This document shows positions 11,640 through 22,430 of a stretch of 64,000 nt of DNA, one piece after another (positions within the stretch are counted from its first letter, which is position 1; each line of letters starts with the position of its first letter). Made by a program: the position numbers and the translations under genes. The stretch comes from Myxocyprinus asiaticus (lineage: Eukaryota; Chordata; Actinopteri; Cypriniformes; Catostomidae): assembly GCF_019703515.2 (NCBI RefSeq), contig NC_059358.1, forward strand, positions 49,928,594-49,992,593, in the 5' to 3' direction. The notes under the pieces are model-generated. The model had not been told where the DNA came from and ran no database searches. It saw only the letters and a program-made list of their open reading frames with translations.

Positions 11640-11940
11640 TGTAGCTCCTTGTTTGTCCCAGACGACCTTTACTTCACTCCCAGCATGCTCTGAGAAACAC
11701 CTTGAGCAGGACGGCATGGCAACATGGCCAACAGTTCGCTAATGGCACATTTAACTGTCTGGGCTTATGTCATTCAGTCCCACAGGGTCTCATCGGATGG
11801 CCCTTCTCTCGCCTGCCTCTGTCCCACCAACATCGATCTGCGGCCAGACTCTCCCTGACTGGTGGTAAGACCGGTAAACCGGAGCCTACAGGATCCAGAT
11901 CTGTCCCTCTACACACACAACCACACCCAGACTAAAACAC
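11640..11940. other. GC-richer unique island, possible exon or conserved element
   Basis: This segment stands out from AT-rich flanks. A strong acceptor-like site (TCATTCAGTCCCACAG) ends at 11785 and a consensus donor (GTAAGA) starts at 11865. The 79 bp between them is open in two of three plus frames. No protein family is recognised, so a noncoding conserved island is as likely. Confidence 0.25.
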
Positions 11941-12745
11941 CCACACATTCTCTCACACACTCCCCTCATTTGCTCATTCATCAGGCTCTGTTTGCCCTTG
12001 ACCCACCATGTTTCATTCGTGAATGATTCAGTGTTTCTGAATGAAGTGAATGATACAGTTAGATTAAATTGAGTGCAGTGACTAGTATATTCCTATTGTT
12101 CAATGAAGTCTCTCCTTGGTGAAGCATGTGACTGCTTTGTTACTCTCTTTCTATCTTGTGACTAAAGCATGAGCAAATAGGCTTTTAGGCCGAGCTGTGA
12201 AGGAGAATTTCAGTGGTTGGATGGAAATCTGAATGCGATGCTAGTGAAGGTTTGTGCCAAATTGTTGTGTTGAGTCCGAACAAATGTTTAGATGGACTTA
12301 CAGCACAGAACAAAATGGGACATGCCATTTGTTTAGTTTGACATTAATCTACCCATTTCAAGATCACAAAATTAATACAAATTTCACCAAAATTCCCACA
12401 TTATTTTTTTGTAAATGGCAGTCATTATTAATTTATTTGTTTTAGAGGCTTATAACAAATTCTATACCTTGGATTAAAAGAGGCCAAAGTTAAATAACAG
12501 AATTTGGGGCTGTAAGAGTCAGCTGAAAGCTTTGTGTCCACAATCAGCATAGTGATGCAAAATATCTGCAATTTATTTTGTCATTTAATTAGATCAGTGT
12601 GTGCAGGTGTGCGGGTGTGTGTCATCCTCATCAAATATGAATAGCTCATCTGTCTTCTGAACAAGCCTTTGCTAATAAAGGGCCAAATGAAGAGGAAAGG
12701 CAGATATTGATCAAATGTTCTCAAAGCAGCCTGACATTCCATCTT
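11941..12745. other. Unassigned DNA, no gene recognised
   Basis: AT-rich sequence with CACA-rich beginnings near 11941-11975 and no motif or long frame that I can assign. Confidence 0.4.
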
Positions 12746-12936
12746 ACATTTATGCATTTGGCAGATGCTTTTATCCAAAGCAACTTACAGTACACTTATT
12801 ACAGGGACAATCCCCCTGGAGCAACCTGGAATTAAGTGCCTTACTCAAGGACACAATGGTGGTGGCTATGGAGATCAAACCAGTAACCTTCTAATTACCA
12901 GTTATGTGCTTTAGCCCACTACACCACCACCACTCC
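12746..12936 (-). mobile_element. tRNA-derived SINE
   Basis: Read on the minus strand, the element starts GTGGTGTAGTGGGCTAAAGC (a box A-like internal promoter) and has GGTTACTGGTTTGATCTCC (box B-like), then a body with TTGTGTCCTTGAGTAAGGCA and a tail with TTGGATAAAAGCATCTGCCA. This arrangement is that of an RNA polymerase III-transcribed SINE that is very common in fish and is moved by a partner LINE. It ends in ATGCATAAATG. Confidence 0.88.
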
Positions 12937-13375
12937 ATCGTTTGTACAGGCTATAAATGTGAATATGCACTATGTGCACTATGCAGGCATCAACAGTGTG
13001 TCGCCTCTTGATTTAATATGTACATTCCTGTGCTTTCATTTTATTTATACAAACAGAAAATGTGCATACATTCTAATTTCTAAAGTTTTGTGATAAAGTA
13101 TTTTTCCAGTTTAGGCTGCTCTGGACATTTTTGCACCCACACATATGAGAGGATGTTTCTGAAATGAACAAGGGAAAAAGGCTCGACTTTGTTTGGACCA
13201 AAAAATACAAAGCAAATATCGGAAAACAAGTCATTGTAGAACAAGCAATTGCTGAAATCATTGTTTAGATAAATAAAGGCATACACAAAACTCTGTCTTG
13301 TTGATGTTGTGAGATGCTTTGCTCAAACTCTGTGTGTGGTCCACGCAGTCACCCACCACTGCCGCTTTGTTGTTC
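12937..13375. other. Unassigned DNA, no gene recognised
   Basis: No repeat family or coding motif assigned. Overlapping minus frames at 13073-13286 have no recognisable domain. Confidence 0.4.
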
Positions 13376-13665
13376 TTTGCCTTCATATTTCAACATCGGC
13401 CAGAGTTGCTTATAATAAAACCAAATTATGAAAACATTTGGGGCTCCTGACAAGTCATGATAAATGCAAATATCAACACAGAGATATGACAGAAAGCATC
13501 TCCAAAGCTCCCTGCCACCGCTTGCATAAACCTCATGAACATATGAGTTCATCTTACCGCTACCAGACGCATTCGCATCATTCTTGCTGTGTTTCAGCTG
13601 CATTTCACGTCCATTCCTACTGGACATCGTCATCTTATTCATGTGATGTATGGCCTGTTTAAGAA
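13376..13665. promoter_or_regulatory. Candidate conserved noncoding element with an octamer site
   Basis: This stretch lacks repeat character, is less AT-biased than its surroundings, and holds a perfect POU octamer ATGCAAAT at 13464-13471. A 132-codon minus frame covers it but has no domain I recognise and is probably incidental. The regulatory role is an inference from composition only. Confidence 0.25.
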
Positions 13666-13733
13666 TATTAGAACTTACTTTACAGGAAAACCAATAGAAC
13701 AGAATTCTTCCATATACAGTAAAACAATTAATA

Positions 13734-13880
13734 GTAACACTTTGCATTAAGGATCTCTTTGTTAAGGGTTTATAAAGGGGTTCATTAATTACTGATAAAT
13801 CATTTATATGCAGTTATTATAACAACATACATTAAAAGGGTGACTTTCTTGCAAACTTACCTGCCAAATAGTGAGCCAAT
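13734..13880. mobile_element. MITE arm (TAACACTTTGCATTAAGG family)
   Basis: The block AGTAACACTTTGCATTAAGG followed by TTATAAAGGGGTTCATTAAT recurs in reverse at about 29680-29757 in this window (TTAATGAACCCCTTTATAAA, then GTAAAGTATTAC). Two copies in opposite orientation support a dispersed inverted-repeat element. The far arm of this copy is probably the sequence after the AT run (about 13975-14070), but I could not align it by eye. Confidence 0.55.
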
Positions 13881-13912
13881 ATACTTCACATTACCACTGA
13901 AAATTCTGTATA

Positions 13913-13914
<2 letters not shown>

Positions 13915-13958
<44 letters not shown>
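13915..13958. repeat. (AT)n microsatellite
   Basis: Uninterrupted AT run read directly. Confidence 0.97.
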
Positions 13959-13962
<4 letters not shown>

Positions 13963-14078
13963 CTTAAGTAGTCACCTGTGAAGCACTTACTGTATAAATT
14001 AGCTGATTAGAAAATTATGTACATACATCAAGTTCAGTGTAGTTTAAAGATCATCAGGCTTCATTATATGATATATGA

Positions 14079-14430
14079 TAGGGTTGCTCCGATACCAAAA
14101 GTTTGGCTTCAGTACGATACCAGCCCTGTTACCTTGGTATTGATACTAAATTGATACTCAGGAAACCAATAAAAATCCTCAGATTTTTGATGAAACTACA
14201 TAGAAAATAACTTGATTAAAAGAACTGCATAAAGTCTTAGAGATACAAATTCTGCATTTTCCATTAAAATTTAAAATAAGCATGTTAAATGTTTTAATTA
14301 AATGTTATGATCAAATGGTGTTTAATCAAATTAATTCAAACAGCTTTAATCAAATGAAAATATAATAATTTATTTAATTATTATTGCTTACAGATAATGA
14401 TACTGATAATATAATAATAATAATAATAAA
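14079..14430. mobile_element. hAT-like MITE Z, left part
   Basis: Starts TAGGGTTGCTCCGATACC. This matches 14 of 18 positions of the reverse complement of the sequence ending at 22968 (TAGGGTTACGCGGTTACC). The body is AT-rich and ends in a TAA microsatellite into which the next element is inserted. The TAGGG-type ends and small size suggest a hAT-type non-autonomous element. I could not confirm an 8-bp target duplication. Confidence 0.45.
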
Positions 14431-15844
14431 TATAGCTGCAAGCAGCGATACCAGGGTCAAGCCAATTATCGGCACCATGAGCAGCAAAAGAAGATTTGTG
14501 ACATGTTTTTGTTAGAGTCCGATGAACAGTGTATGAGGAGTTATAAAAAAGTAACCTTTCAATCATAAAAAAAAAACATTTATTTTGAAAATAACTAAAA
14601 ATAGCTAGTTTTTAGAATTGTCCAGTATGTGGCGCTGTACTGAAACTGCTCAGGTAGTATCTGGGCATGATGGTTATCATGCAGAAAAGCATTCGAGTTA
14701 TAAGCCAAAATAGCCATTTTTCTATCTCCTGACCAGTAGGGGGTAGTGCACCAAAATGCTGCAGGTAACCTCAGGGCCTAATGGTGATGACATGTACTAA
14801 GTTTCGTCCAAATCCCTCAAAGCGTTCTGGAGATACAGCCTCAAGTTCAATTTTGCGCGTTCTTCTGTGAATTCGTTGAAGTGCCATTCGAAAATGGTAT
14901 GGTTTATCCCCAATGGTATATGGCCAATTTTCATGCAAATCAGACAAACAATCTTGGAGGAGTTCGAAAAAGAAGGTTTTCAAAACATTTAAAAATGGCG
15001 GACAGGAAGTTTGCTTGATCATGACATAATTGGTATCATTGTTCTCAGCATGAACCACGGAATCTATCAAGACCAGTCTCATGACAGTAGGCAAAAGGAG
15101 TCAATAGCTATTAGCATTTTTAGAAATAGCATTATAATTTTTGACCACAAGGTGGCGCTGTCCCGAAACTTTTTGAGTCCCTTCAGAGCATGGTGCAAAA
15201 GACACATACCAAGTTTCATAACGATACGCCAAATCGTTCGTAAAATACAGCATTTTATGACTAAATTCGAAATGGCCGACATCCAAAATTTTTCATATCA
15301 TTGGACTCGCTATACCCCACTGAATCTAATGAGACCAATTTGATGATTTTATGACAAACTGTTCAGAATTATAAGCAAAAATGTGCTTTTTTCTTATCTC
15401 GTGACCAGTTGGGGGCAGTGCGCCAAAATGCTGCAGGTAACTTCAGGGTCTAATGGTTACGACACGTACCAAGTTTTGTCCCAGTCCCTCAAAGCGTTGC
15501 AGAGATACAGCCTCAAGTGCAATTTTGCGCATTCTTTGTCGAATTCATTGAAGCGTCATTCAAAAACGGTATGGTTTATCAAAATTCTGTGAATAAATTT
15601 TTATTGTGAGTGCCTCTAGATAATAAAGGCCAATTTTCGTGCAAATCGGACAAACGGCCTAGGACGACTTCGAAAAATAGGTTTTTCAGAAAATTCAAAT
15701 TTTCATGACGGTAAATGACAATCGAATCATCTTAAGCCAAGGAATCAGAGGAAAAAAATAATTTTGTTTCTAGGACTCATGGTTCAAAAGTTATTAACAT
15801 AAACGTGAGTGCAAATTTGGGCAGTTGGTGGCGCTAGAGGGTTT
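14431..15844. repeat. Dispersed repeat Y ('AGCTGCAAGCAGCG' family), left part
   Basis: The block begins TATAGCTGCAAGCAGCGATA right after a TAA run. It contains a tandem duplication with a period of about 672 bp: the string GACCAGTAGGGGGTAGTGCA at 14731 recurs as GACCAGTTGGGGGCAGTGCG at 15403, followed in both by ATGCTGCAGGTAAC, then CCCTCAAAGCGTT and GAGATACAGCCTCAAGT. It stops at GGTGGCGCTAGAGGGTTTG, where an L2 LINE begins, and resumes at 22266. This repeat is frequent in fish; I cannot assign its class. No coding frame of note. Confidence 0.8.
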
Positions 15845-16013
15845 GTCAATGTCAATGTCAATTTTATTTATATAGCACCATTAAACACAACCAGGGTTGA
15901 CCAATGTTCTGCACAATAAAAAACAGAACACTTAGACAATACAATATCATTACTAAAATATAGTGCAATCAAACTTCCTCATTGATTATATGCCAAATCA
16001 GAGAGATAGGTTT

Positions 16014-16314
16014 TTAGCTTAGATTAAAAAACAGATAGTGATGGTGTATATTTAATACAGAAGGGCAGAGCATTCCACAATCTGGGATGCAGTCACCCCT
16101 ACATTTCAGCTTCGACTTTGGGATGCACAACAATCTCTGGTTGGATGACAGGAGAGACAAAACCGGACAATGTTCAGTCAATAAATCCGAAAGATCAGGA
16201 GAAGCCAAACCATTTAAAGATTTAAAATTTACTCGATATCGCACATGCAACTAATGCAAAGAACGTAAAACTGGCGCAATGTGATCTAGTTTTTTAGTAC
16301 TAGTTAAAAGTCCT
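16014..16314 (-). pseudogene. L2-A C-terminal region
   Basis: Minus frames read GLLTSTKKLDHIAPVLRSLH then RYRVNFKSLNGLASPDLSDL and SSNQRLLCIPKSKLKCRGD, the standard C-terminal blocks that follow the polymerase in L2-type elements. A frameshift near 16250 joins the two frames. A region of unrelated frame follows to the 3' UTR. Confidence 0.8.
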
Positions 16315-19025
16315 ATCTGCAAGCGGGATAGAGCTGGGATCTCTTTCCAACGAGAGACGAGGGACTGCTGCATTACCTGCCTTACGGAAATGTGGATGTC
16401 TGCGGAGATTCCAGACTCAGCCATTGAACCCACGGGGTTCTCCGTGCACCGAGCAGACAGAGCGAAAGACCTCTCAGGTAAAACTAGAGGAGGTGGTGTA
16501 TGTTTTATGATCAACAAATCCTGGTGTGATCAGAGGAACGTACATTCCATCAAGTCTTTCTGTTCTCCTGATCTGGAATTTCTCATGCTTCTGTGTCGAC
16601 CATTCTGGCTACCGAGGGAATTCACAGCGGTCATTATCACTGCTGTGTACATTCCCCCACAAGCCGACACAGACCGGGCACTCAAGGAACTGTATGGGAT
16701 TATAAGTGAGCAGGAAACCACGCACACTGAGGCCGCATTCATTGTGACCGGGGAGTTTAATAAAGCCAGTTTAAAATCAGTCGCACCAAAATATCACCAG
16801 CACATTAGTTTCAACACACGAGGGGACCGGGTTTTGGATCATTGCTACTCTCCGTTCCGGGATGGCTACAAATCCCTCCCCCGCCCACCATTTGGCAAAT
16901 CGGACCACTCTTCCATTCTTCTTCTGCCCGCTTACAGGCAGAAATTGAAACAGGAAGCACCCACCCTCAGAACTATCCAGTGCTGGTCGGACCAATCAGA
17001 CTCTACGCTACAGAACTGTTTTGATCACACGGACTGGGAGATGTTCCGGTCCGCCTCTGATGACGACATCGAGCTTTACGCTGATAGCGTAATGTGTTTC
17101 ATCAGAACGTGCGTAGAGGAAGTGATTCCAACCAGAACTGTACGAATCTATCCGAATCAGAAGCCATGGATCAATAGCGATGTTCACGCGGCACTTAATG
17201 TGCGGACCTCCGCTTTTAATTCCGGGAACGCGGAGGAGCATAAACAAGCCAGTTATCAAAACAGCAAAACGCCAGTACAGGAGCAAGATTGAAGGACAGT
17301 TTAACACCACCAACTCTAGAAGCATGTGGCAGGGAATTAACATCATCACGGACTTTAAAGGGAATAAAAACTCCGCCATGAACACCGCTGCCTCTCTACC
17401 GGATGAGCTAAATACTTTTTATGCTCGTTTCGAGGGAAATAACAACGCCCTCGTGGAGAGAGCTCTCGCGGCCGAAGCTACAGAGGTTAGTTCACTCTCT
17501 GTCTCTGTAGCGGATGTAACCCGATCCTTCCAACGGGTGAATATCCGCAGAGCCGCGGGCCCAGACGGCATTCCGGGCCGTGTCATCAGAGCGTGCGCGA
17601 ACCAGCTGGCTGGTGTTTTTACGGACATTTTCAACCTTTCCCTCTCTTTGTCTGTAGTCCCCACATGCTTTAAAACATCCACCATTGTGCCTGTACCAAA
17701 ACAATCAAAAATAACTTGTTTAAATGACTGGCGTCCTGTTGCCCTGACCCCCATCATCAGCAGATGTTTTGAGAGACTAATCAGAGATTACATCTGCTCT
17801 GTATTGCCACTCAATCTTGACCCGTTGCAGTTTGCTTACCGCAACAACCGCTCCACTGATGATGCCATTGCATCTACAATACACACTGCTCTCTCCCACC
17901 TGCAAAAAAAGAACACTTGTTTGTAGACTACAGCTCAGCATTCAACACCATAGTGCCCTCCAAGCTAGATGAGAAACTCCGGGCTCTGGGCTTAAACAGC
18001 TCGCTGTGCAGCTGGATCCTGGACTTCCTGTCAAGCAGATGCCGGGTGGTTAGAATAGGCAGCAACATCTCCTCATCACTAACCCTCAACACTGGAGCCC
18101 CACAGGGCTGTGTTCTCAGCCCACTACTGTATTCCTTGTACACACATGACTGTGTGGCAACACACAGCTCCAATGCCATCATTAAGTTTGCTGATGACAC
18201 GACGGTGGTAGGTCTGATCACTGACAATGATGAAACAGCCTACAGAGAGGAGGTGCACACTCTGACACACTGGTGTCAGGAGCACAACCTCTCCCTCAAC
18301 ATCAGTAAGACAAAGGAGCTTGTGGTGGACTTCAGAAGAAAAGAGAACACAGTCCCATCACCATCAATGGAGCACCAGTGGAGAGAGTCAGCAGCTTCAA
18401 GTTCCTGGGTGTCCACATCACTGAGGAACTCACATGGTCCGTCCACACTGAAGTCGTTGTGAAGAAGGCTCATCAGCACCTCTTCTTCCTGAGATGGCTG
18501 AGGAAGTTTGGAATGAACTGCCACATCCTCACACGGTTCTACACCTGCACTGTGGAGAGCATCCTGACTGGCTGTATCTCCGCCTGGTACGGCAATAGCA
18601 CTGCCCACAACCGCAAAGCACTGCAAAGGGTGGTGCGAACTGCCAGACACATCATCGGAGGTGAGCTTCCCTCCCTCCAGGAAATGTATACAAGGCGGTG
18701 TGTGAAAAAAGCTCGGAGGATCATCAGAGACTCCAGCCACCCGAGCCATGGGCTGTTCTCACTGCTACCATCAGGTAGGCGGTATCGCAGCATCAGGACC
18801 CGCACCAGCCGACTCCATGATAGCTTCATCCCCCAAGCAATCAGACTTCTGAACTCTTGATCTCCCACGATCAAAATACATCAGCACTGCACTTTATTAC
18901 CCTTACTCTTATATCTCACACCGGACTGTTATAAATTATATTATTATTATTATATTATGTTCTCTCTTAACAACTGACTATCAACCGACAGCCTGAATGT
19001 CAATACAGTACAATACTGTACATTC

Positions 19026-19059
<34 letters not shown>

Positions 19060-19385
19060 CTTTTTTTTATATATATTTTTATTTAAAATTTTTATTGAAT
19101 AATGTGTATCTATATAGAAAAAAACAAAAACAAAAACAGCGTATTTTATACTGTACAGTGTATGTTATTATTTGTATATTGTTGAGTGTAATTATGTGTA
19201 TAACAGATGTTTAAATTGTGTTGTGTTAATTTGATGTTATTGTAAATTGGTATATGTCTCATCACTGTCACGACTGCTATGTTGATCGGAACTGCACCCA
19301 AGAATTTCACACACCATTGCACTTGTGTATATGGCTGTGTGACAATAAAGTGATTTGATTTGATTTTTTTTTTATTTGATTTGAT
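16315..19385 (+). mobile_element. Rex1/CR1-type LINE copy A, inserted in L2-A
   Basis: The plus strand carries endonuclease, reverse transcriptase and C-terminal domain (16315-18860), then an AT-rich 3' UTR with an (AT)n run at about 19030-19060 and a conserved 3' end: CTGCACCCAAGAATTTCACA, GACAATAAAGTGATTTGATT, ending in TGATTTGAT repeats. It is 5' truncated inside the endonuclease. The same 3' end occurs reversed at about 53630 in this window. The L2 polymerase sequence on both sides proves it landed in an older L2. Confidence 0.88.
16320..18860 (+). pseudogene. Rex1/CR1-type ORF2: endonuclease and reverse transcriptase with frameshifts
   Basis: The protein would nick DNA and copy the LINE RNA at the target. 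Seen in order: CCITCLTEMWMSAEIPDSAI, VIITAVYIPPQADTDRALKE, VTGEFNKASLK (GDFN changed to GEFN), GKSDHSSILL (the SDH box), then [60 protein letters not shown] (motif A), [20 protein letters not shown] (motif B), [11 protein letters not shown] (motif C) and [20 protein letters not shown]. The frame shifts near 17290, 17915 and 18370, so it is inactive. The C-terminal HSRR-type tail ends LHDSFIPQAIRLLNS. The clade call (Rex1 against other CR1-group) is from memory. Confidence 0.88.
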
Positions 19386-19938
19386 GAAGCTGAAAGAAAC
19401 ATGATTTGACCACTGTATTTATCTGTTTGTCAAATTTCAAACCATCATCAAAAACAACACCCAGATTTTTAACCCAAGGCTTCACAGAAGAGGATAAATC
19501 ACAGAGATTTATTTTGGTTGTACTAAAAGAATCCGACGGACCAAACAGTATTATTTCAGTTTTACTCTCATTAAAATTAAGAAAATTTAAAGACAACCAA
19601 GCCTTCACATCAGACAAACAGGTCATAAGTGCTTCCAAACAATCAGAACTCTTTTTTAAGGGCAGATAGATTTGAGTATCATCTGCATAGCAATGGAACG
19701 ATAGCCCATGCTTCCTAAAGACAGAACCCAATGGGAGCATATATAATGAAAAAAGAATGGGAGCTAAGATAGATCCCTGGGGCACACCACACGAAAGAGG
19801 AGCTGCCTCAGATGAATGTTCACCAATGTTAACTTTAAAACTTCTATTAGAAAGATGTGATTTAAACCATTTAAGGGCACTTCCTTTTATACACAGTGCT
19901 CCAAGCAAGCAAGAAGGACAGCATGGTCCACAGTAACG
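19386..19938 (-). pseudogene. L2-A reverse transcriptase, catalytic core
   Basis: The minus frame reads [40 protein letters not shown] and HCYADDTQIYLPLKK, then FNESKTEIILFGPSD and VKNLGVVFDDGLKFDKQINT. Motifs B, C (YADD) and the thumb region are intact. It continues in order from the piece at 21626-22260. It stops near HQIK because a Rex1-type LINE was inserted; roughly 50 residues between here and the next piece are missing, so the insertion came with a small deletion. Confidence 0.88.
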
Positions 19939-21625
19939 TGTTGGGCCTCATGTATTCAGATAGAAGACAAAGGCAGGCCTAACACAGTCGTAAAAACATA
20001 ACTCAAGCCCCCACCTTCTAAGTCGTAAATTTTACTGATAAAAATCACGCCAAAATCAAACAAAGGGAGTCCAAAACAGACTACAAATCCAGGAAGCCTT
20101 GCTCACTGGAGGATCGAGCTCTCAACTCCTATTGGATGAGGCACACAACAGAACGTCCCTCAAACATGACATCATCAGGAGTACAAATAATTCTGAAATG
20201 CATCCAGAATTCGCTTCCAGCGACTTCGTTCACCGAATAAAGACGTAGCTTTTGCTGCTCTCCGGTGCAACCTCATGGCACAAGGGAGTAATGTCCAACT
20301 TGAAACTGTAGCCATACAATCTCCATCTCGCTGGACGAGTTGAGATTACTCTGTGTTCAACCAAACACTCTAACAGATCTGAAGGAGACCGCTGAGCAAT
20401 TCGCATCTTCATCCGTTGGCCTACAGAAGTGAAGAGATTAAAGATTTCTCTTCCATCTTCAATCAAGTCGACATTTCTGAGTTCTCCGCCAGCCCGCCGA
20501 GAATCAACAGCCGTACCGCCCGCCGACAGCGTGAGGAAACGGCCTCCCGTCATTACCTGAGCCTCAAGGAACCGGGTCAAAGTTAAAGGACGGAGGAAAA
20601 CACATTCTACCTGTGTCCTCATGCGATTCAAGTAAGAGGTTTACGTCTGGGCAGAGATAGAATATTATAGCGTGTTATTCTTGTGTTTCAAGGTTTTTGC
20701 TTGTACAGTTTACGGACCGCCATGTCTGCTCATTATTAATACTCAGGGTATTAATTATCACAAATTTGTTTTGCTCTATAGTGGTCCAACCAAATTGGAT
20801 TGTTGTGCATTTTCACTTAATAATCTCTCTCTTTCTCTCTCTCTCACTAACCACACTGACACACACACACACACACACTGTCACACACACACCTTATGTG
20901 TTATAGGATTATTTTTATTTCCATATCTAATCATATCGCTGTTTAATTTGTAGTTGTAAGTCGGAAGTTTATTGACTGCATTGTATTAATTATTAATTGA
21001 TATTACTGCATAAATAAACTTTGTTTATATTACAAAGAGAAGTGTTTTGGTTTGTTTTGCATATGCCTGTGTCATGCTGACGGGATGTCAGTGCTCGGAT
21101 TCAAACCTTCATTCATTGTTTTTTTTCCCCCGAAAATCGATATTCTTCGGATGTCGATTTTCCTAAGAAAAAAATCTAATATTGAGACTGTTTGAATATT
21201 CGGTTATTAGTCCCTGATTTCAGGGTGGTGCCCCGTCAATGTTAATCCTTATTAATATTCTATTGATTTTCGATAATTGATAATTATCTTTGATGATTGA
21301 ATTTGAATGATCAATAAGCTAGTATTAATTTTAATTAATGTTTCATCGATGTTAACAATTAACGATTATCTTTGATAATTGTTGATTTAAAGGATTAAAA
21401 AAAAAGCTAACATTGATTCTCATCAATGTTCTATTAATTTTTATAGTTATTGCTAATAACCAAACTTGCTCCTAAACATAGCACACTACATTTACTGGAG
21501 CCCCATATGAGGTTTTAATGAGTTAGATCCAATTAATTAATTTAAATATTGATTAATAACTAAAGAAATAATTATTAATTATTTCTGATAGTAACACTGA
21601 TCTAAACAACCAGTAAAGCCCTACA
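19939..21625 (+). mobile_element. Element X copy 1 (unrecognised, LTR-like)
   Basis: Begins TGTTGGGCCTCATGTATTCA and ends CAGTAAAGCCCTACA. It interrupts the L2-A polymerase: the L2 sequence before it ends in AACG and after it starts with ATCG, consistent with a 4-bp duplication carrying one mutation. Inside: a GC-richer 5' part with an ACTACAAATCC motif at 20080, a CT then CA microsatellite at about 20822-20892, AATAAA near 21012, and a 3' part of AT-rich subrepeats (GATAATTATCTTTGATGATT). TG..CA ends and the 4-bp duplication suggest a long solo LTR. No known family is recognised. Confidence 0.8.
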
Positions 21626-22260
21626 ATCGAAAGCAGCACTCAAATCTAGGAGCACAAGCACAGCAAAGTCCCCAGCGTCGCCAGTTAGTAAAATATCATT
21701 TAAAACCTTCAAAAGTTCAGTCTCTGTCGAGTGGTGTTTTCTAAAACCTGATTGAAAAACCTCAAAGATCTTATTTTCATCAAGAAAACTCTGCAGTTGT
21801 TGTAAAACTATTTTCTCTAAGATCTTTGTAATAAAAGACAGATTAGAAATAGGTCTAAAATTGGCTAATACAGTAGGGTCTAAGTTCGGTCTCTTGGGAT
21901 AAACTGTGGCATGTTTTAACACATCAGGTACAGTACTGGTTTCAAAACATCGATTTATCATAGTCAAAAAGTAGGGACCCACTGCATCAAAAACTTGTTT
22001 CAGGAAATACGAGGAATAGCATCAATGGAGGAGCCTGGTGGCTTTAACTGACCCACTATTTCTTGAAGATGTATAAAAGAAATAGGTTCAAACTGACTGA
22101 ACTCCGCAGTACAAACAGAGGGAATGGAAGGATCAAAAGCAGGGGGAGATATCTCCAATCTGATATCACTGATATTATTAACAAAAAATCTAAGAAAATC
22201 CTCACACACAGTTTTTGACACAGTTGGGTACTCACAAACAGTTTGAGGTAGAGACGCCAA
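21626..22260 (-). pseudogene. L2-A reverse transcriptase, N-terminal part
   Basis: Minus frames read PHFDP-type linker sequence, then FVNNISDIRLEI and FSQFEPISFIHLQEIVGQLK (22260-22000), then NFRPISNLSFITKILEKIVL, VFQSGFRKHHSTETELLKVL and VLLDLSAAFD (21982-21626). These are the fingers and motif A blocks of an L2-type polymerase; the motif A aspartate is retained. The frame changes near 22000. The sequence breaks off exactly after LDLSAAFD, where element X is inserted. Confidence 0.85.
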
Positions 22261-22265
22261 ATATG

Positions 22266-22430
22266 CTGTAGTAACAGTTCAGACTGTCCTCTATCTGTGT
22301 GTCAAATTTCATAACTTTCCCTCAAGCGGTTCTATGGGCTGCCATAGACTCGAGCGGAAGAATAATAATAATAAGAAGAAAACTAATGAAAACAATAGGG
22401 GTCTTTCGCCCCTTCGGGGCTTGACCCCTA
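22266..22430. repeat. Dispersed repeat Y, right end with a hairpin
   Basis: The piece resumes with GTAACAGTTCAGACTGTCCT and ends in GGGGTCTTTCGCCCCTTCGG then GGCTTGACCCCTAATAAT. GGGGTC pairs with GACCCC and GCCCC with GGGGC, so the end can fold into a hairpin. CTAA follows the hairpin directly. A TAA microsatellite follows, as it precedes the left end. Confidence 0.75.

Larger units (their letters stand above)
15845..22265 (-). mobile_element. L2-type LINE copy A, split by two later insertions
   Basis: Minus-strand LINE pieces lie at 22260-21626 (5' part of the reverse transcriptase), 19938-19386 (catalytic core) and 16314-16014 (C-terminus), followed by a 3' UTR containing ATAAATAAAATTGACATT and a tail of ATTGAC repeats at 15845-15861. 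Element X copy 1 separates the first two pieces and a Rex1-type LINE separates the last two. The 5' end is truncated inside ORF2. The host of this insertion is repeat Y. Confidence 0.85.

Noticed and set aside
13349..13747. 132-codon minus frame as a gene
   Set aside because: It has no domain, low-information composition and includes MITE sequence at its start; the region is better described as a possible noncoding island.
17419..18749. Minus frames of 99-157 codons
   Set aside because: They are antisense shadows of the Rex1-A reverse transcriptase.
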